Shown here piece after piece: positions 34,535 to 36,789 of a DNA stretch of 36,789 nucleotides (the first letter of the stretch is position 1; each line of letters starts with the position of its first letter). The stretch spans positions 1 through 36,789 of the forward strand of contig LGEZ01000020.1 in NCBI GenBank assembly GCA_001508005.1, given 5' to 3'. The notes below the pieces were generated by a model. That model was not told where the DNA came from, did not search any database, and saw only the letters and a list, made by a program, of their open reading frames with translations. A program made the translations under genes and the position numbers. This stretch comes from Clostridia bacterium 41_269. GTDB taxonomy: Bacteria; Bacillota; DTU086.

Positions 34535-34570
34535 CCTACCGGAGCTCTCAGAAAGGGTTCCGGGAAGGGT

Positions 34571-36789
34571 GTTTCAATTCCTCATAGGTAGGCTGAAAAC
34601 CCGGAGGAAATGATAGGATAGCTAAGTTGATTGTTAAGTTTCAATTCCTCATAGGTAGGCTGAAAACGTTTTATAACAGCACCTTTTAGATTATTTTGCT
34701 GCTGTTTCAATTCCTCATAGGTAGGCTGAAAACTTCAGTACCTCAACAAGATGATTTGCCGGGGGTTAGGTTTCAATTCCTCATAGGTAGGCTGAAAACG
34801 GCGCTCGGACTGGATGAGAAGACCGAGAAGGACGAGTTTCAATTCCTCATAGGTAGGCTGAAAACGTGCTCAACGAAGCCGGCGCAGAAGGGCACGTCTA
34901 CTGTTTCAATTCCTCATAGGTAGGCTGAAAACGAGGCGGTTCTGGAAGCCGGCGGGAGGTCCATCACCTGTTTCAATTCCTCATAGGTAGGCTGAAAACC
35001 TGACCCCGGGACAGTTCCATAGTCGTGTCCCTTGCGGTTTCAATTCCTCATAGGTAGGCTGAAAACGGTTGGGGGCATCACCTTTACTTTCGTATGAACA
35101 ACGGTTTCAATTCCTCATAGGTAGGCTGAAAACTATATGTCACATGCGTTCCCTTGTAGTGCATTATTAGTTTCAATTCCTCATAGGTAGGCTGAAAACT
35201 AGAGACTAACGGAGGACGCAGAATCTGGCTGGAATGGGGTTTCAATTCCTCATAGGTAGGCTGAAAACCTGCAGATTTGATTTTCAGTCATTGAAAAAGA
35301 AAGGGTTTCAATTCCTCATAGGTAGGCTGAAAACACACGGGAATAAAAGCCGCGCGGAAGCCGAGGCTGTGTTTCAATTCCTCATAGGTAGGCTGAAAAC
35401 TCAGCAGCAACACCATTATTCATCAGCTTATAGAAAGTTTCAATTCCTCATAGGTAGGCTGAAAACAATTTAATAATGAAATAAGAAATGGTCAAACTGC
35501 TGGTTTCAATTCCTCATAGGTAGGCTGAAAACCTTCAAAGCATCAGGGCAATTGAAAACTTTGAACCGTTTCAATTCCTCATAGGTAGGCTGAAAACTAA
35601 AAAATACAGTCATAGGAAAGATGCTTTGAATGGTTTCAATTCCTCATAGGTAGGCTGAAAACCCCACGTCCGCTGCGGTCATGCCGCTGGCCTCGAAGTG
35701 TTTCAATTCCTCATAGGTAGGCTGAAAACGATAGCCCGAAGTGAAGGGAAATAAGCAGATCCGTCGTTTCAATTCCTCATAGGTAGGCTGAAAACTGTCT
35801 TAAAGCGGACGTCCATGCCTGCGGTTTTAACGTTTCAATTCCTCATAGGTAGGCTGAAAACGGGCTCTTCACAAACGATATTTACCCTTGTAGGCTCGTT
35901 TCAATTCCTCATAGGTAGGCTGAAAACTACACGGCATCAATTGCAGTAGCAGCACTGATAACTGGTTTCAATTCCTCATAGGTAGGCTGAAAACTAAAAA
36001 TTCTTCTCGTAAGCTCATTCTATCAACTCCAGTTTCAATTCCTCATAGGTAGGCTGAAAACCCCTTACCCTCTCATCCCTAGAGGATACCCAAGTTTGTT
36101 TCAATTCCTCATAGGTAGGCTGAAAACTTTCAATGCGAGTATCGGCATCCTTGGTTTTTGGGGGTTTCAATTCCTCATAGGTAGGCTGAAAACAAATCCG
36201 CCGGTCCGCTTCCGCAATATCCCCATTCAGTTTCAATTCCTCATAGGTAGGCTGAAAACAGGTTGAAGCCTTTAATGTGATTGGCTACCCTGGCACGTTT
36301 CAATTCCTCATAGGTAGGCTGAAAACACGTCCAGGCTTTACAGACTACACAGGAAGTCTAGTTTCAATTCCTCATAGGTAGGCTGAAAACGAAAGCAAAC
36401 GTCCTGATGATCCTTCAGAATATGGTGTTTCAATTCCTCATAGGTAGGCTGAAAACGTAACATACGGCGCGTCATTTGCAGGGAAGAATGATGTTTCAAT
36501 TCCTCATAGGTAGGCTGAAAACATTGCGGCAGACTTTCAGATTAAAACCGGTGTTCTGGGTTTCAATTCCTCATAGGTAGGCTGAAAACGGCCGTCGCCT
36601 GGGTTGCTGGCGCGTCTGCTGGCGGTTTCAATTCCTCATAGGTAGGCTGAAAACGGAAACAGCCCAGAAACTGCTTGACGACGTACTGGCCCGTTTCAAT
36701 TCCTCATAGGTAGGCTGAAAACGAAAGGGTCCTCTCTATTTATGAAAAACTGCTGGAAGGTTTCAATTCCTCATAGGTAGGCTGAAAAC
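34571..36789 (-). CRISPR. CRISPR array: 34 identical 30-bp repeats, 33 spacers
   Basis: Each repeat on the plus strand begins GTTTCAATTCCTCATAGGTA and ends GGCTGAAAAC, and I find all 34 identical; spacers are 34-39 bases. The last repeat ends exactly at the window edge, so the array may continue. Direction is inferred: read on the minus strand the repeat ends in ATTGAAAC, the crRNA 5' handle common to clostridial type I-B and III systems, and the degenerate repeat is at the left. Leader and new spacers should therefore lie to the right, outside the window. No cas1, cas2, cas6 or effector gene is present here; the nearby Csx15-like and CARF-HTH genes point to a type III system elsewhere. Confidence 0.98.

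Noticed and set aside
34696-36236. Open frames in the CRISPR array repeating FQFLIGRLKT or FQPTYEELK
   Set aside because: They are translations of the 30-bp repeat in two strands; spacers of varying length break any long frame.

Overview
The window looks like chromosome from an anaerobic, spore-former-related Firmicute (class Clostridia). The evidence is a T-box leader and a SAM-I riboswitch, strong GGAGG-type ribosome binding sites with many GTG/TTG starts, rubrerythrin, an FmdB/radical-SAM pair, a YabG-like N-terminal module, and the three-gene homocysteine route typical of strict anaerobes. I cannot name the species.

Left third (1-10340, minus strand): one long branched-chain amino acid operon, transcribed right to left. 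A consensus promoter and an isoleucine-type T-box leader precede ilvE-ilvD-ilvB-ilvN-leuA-leuC-leuD-leuB-cimA; cimA runs off the left edge. Start/stop overlaps and very short gaps show tight coupling. ilvC is missing from the operon, and both leucine (LeuA) and citramalate (CimA) entry enzymes are encoded.

Middle (10340-26500): a mosaic of small units. It holds a YabG-like 64-residue protein behind a hairpin that covers its ribosome binding site, an EamA permease killed by two lesions, an FmdB/radical-SAM pair, an HD-GYP protein, an SLH-domain protein, a lone integrase-type core-binding protein and a DsrE protein. Next comes a roughly 6-kb segment flanked by two copies of a short repeat. This segment carries a decayed MacB/LolCDE-like ABC exporter (truncated ATPase, permease with four frameshifts, intact adaptor), a nitrilase-family amidase and a membrane protein. 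It is followed by yeiH plus a LysR regulator that seems to start at AUU, then rubrerythrin and a ZIP metal transporter with a poly-T frameshift.

Right part (25700-36789): a SAM-I riboswitch heads an operon of a RAMP-like (Cas5/Cas7-superfamily-like) protein, a COG1900 homocysteine synthase, a NIL-ferredoxin and a UPF0280 protein. The last three are the known aspartate-semialdehyde-plus-sulfide route to homocysteine. Upstream lie a CARF-type (Cas_NE0113-like) sensor fused to a LuxR helix-turn-helix, a membrane diguanylate cyclase and a Csx15-like protein. Further on are an endonuclease/exonuclease/phosphatase-family protein, a lipoprotein, and a CRISPR array of 34 identical 30-bp repeats that reaches the window edge. 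No cas1/cas2/cas10 or effector genes are in the window, so the type III machinery implied by the accessory proteins must lie elsewhere. The main novelty candidate is the coupling of a RAMP-fold protein to SAM-controlled homocysteine synthesis beside type III CRISPR signalling proteins.
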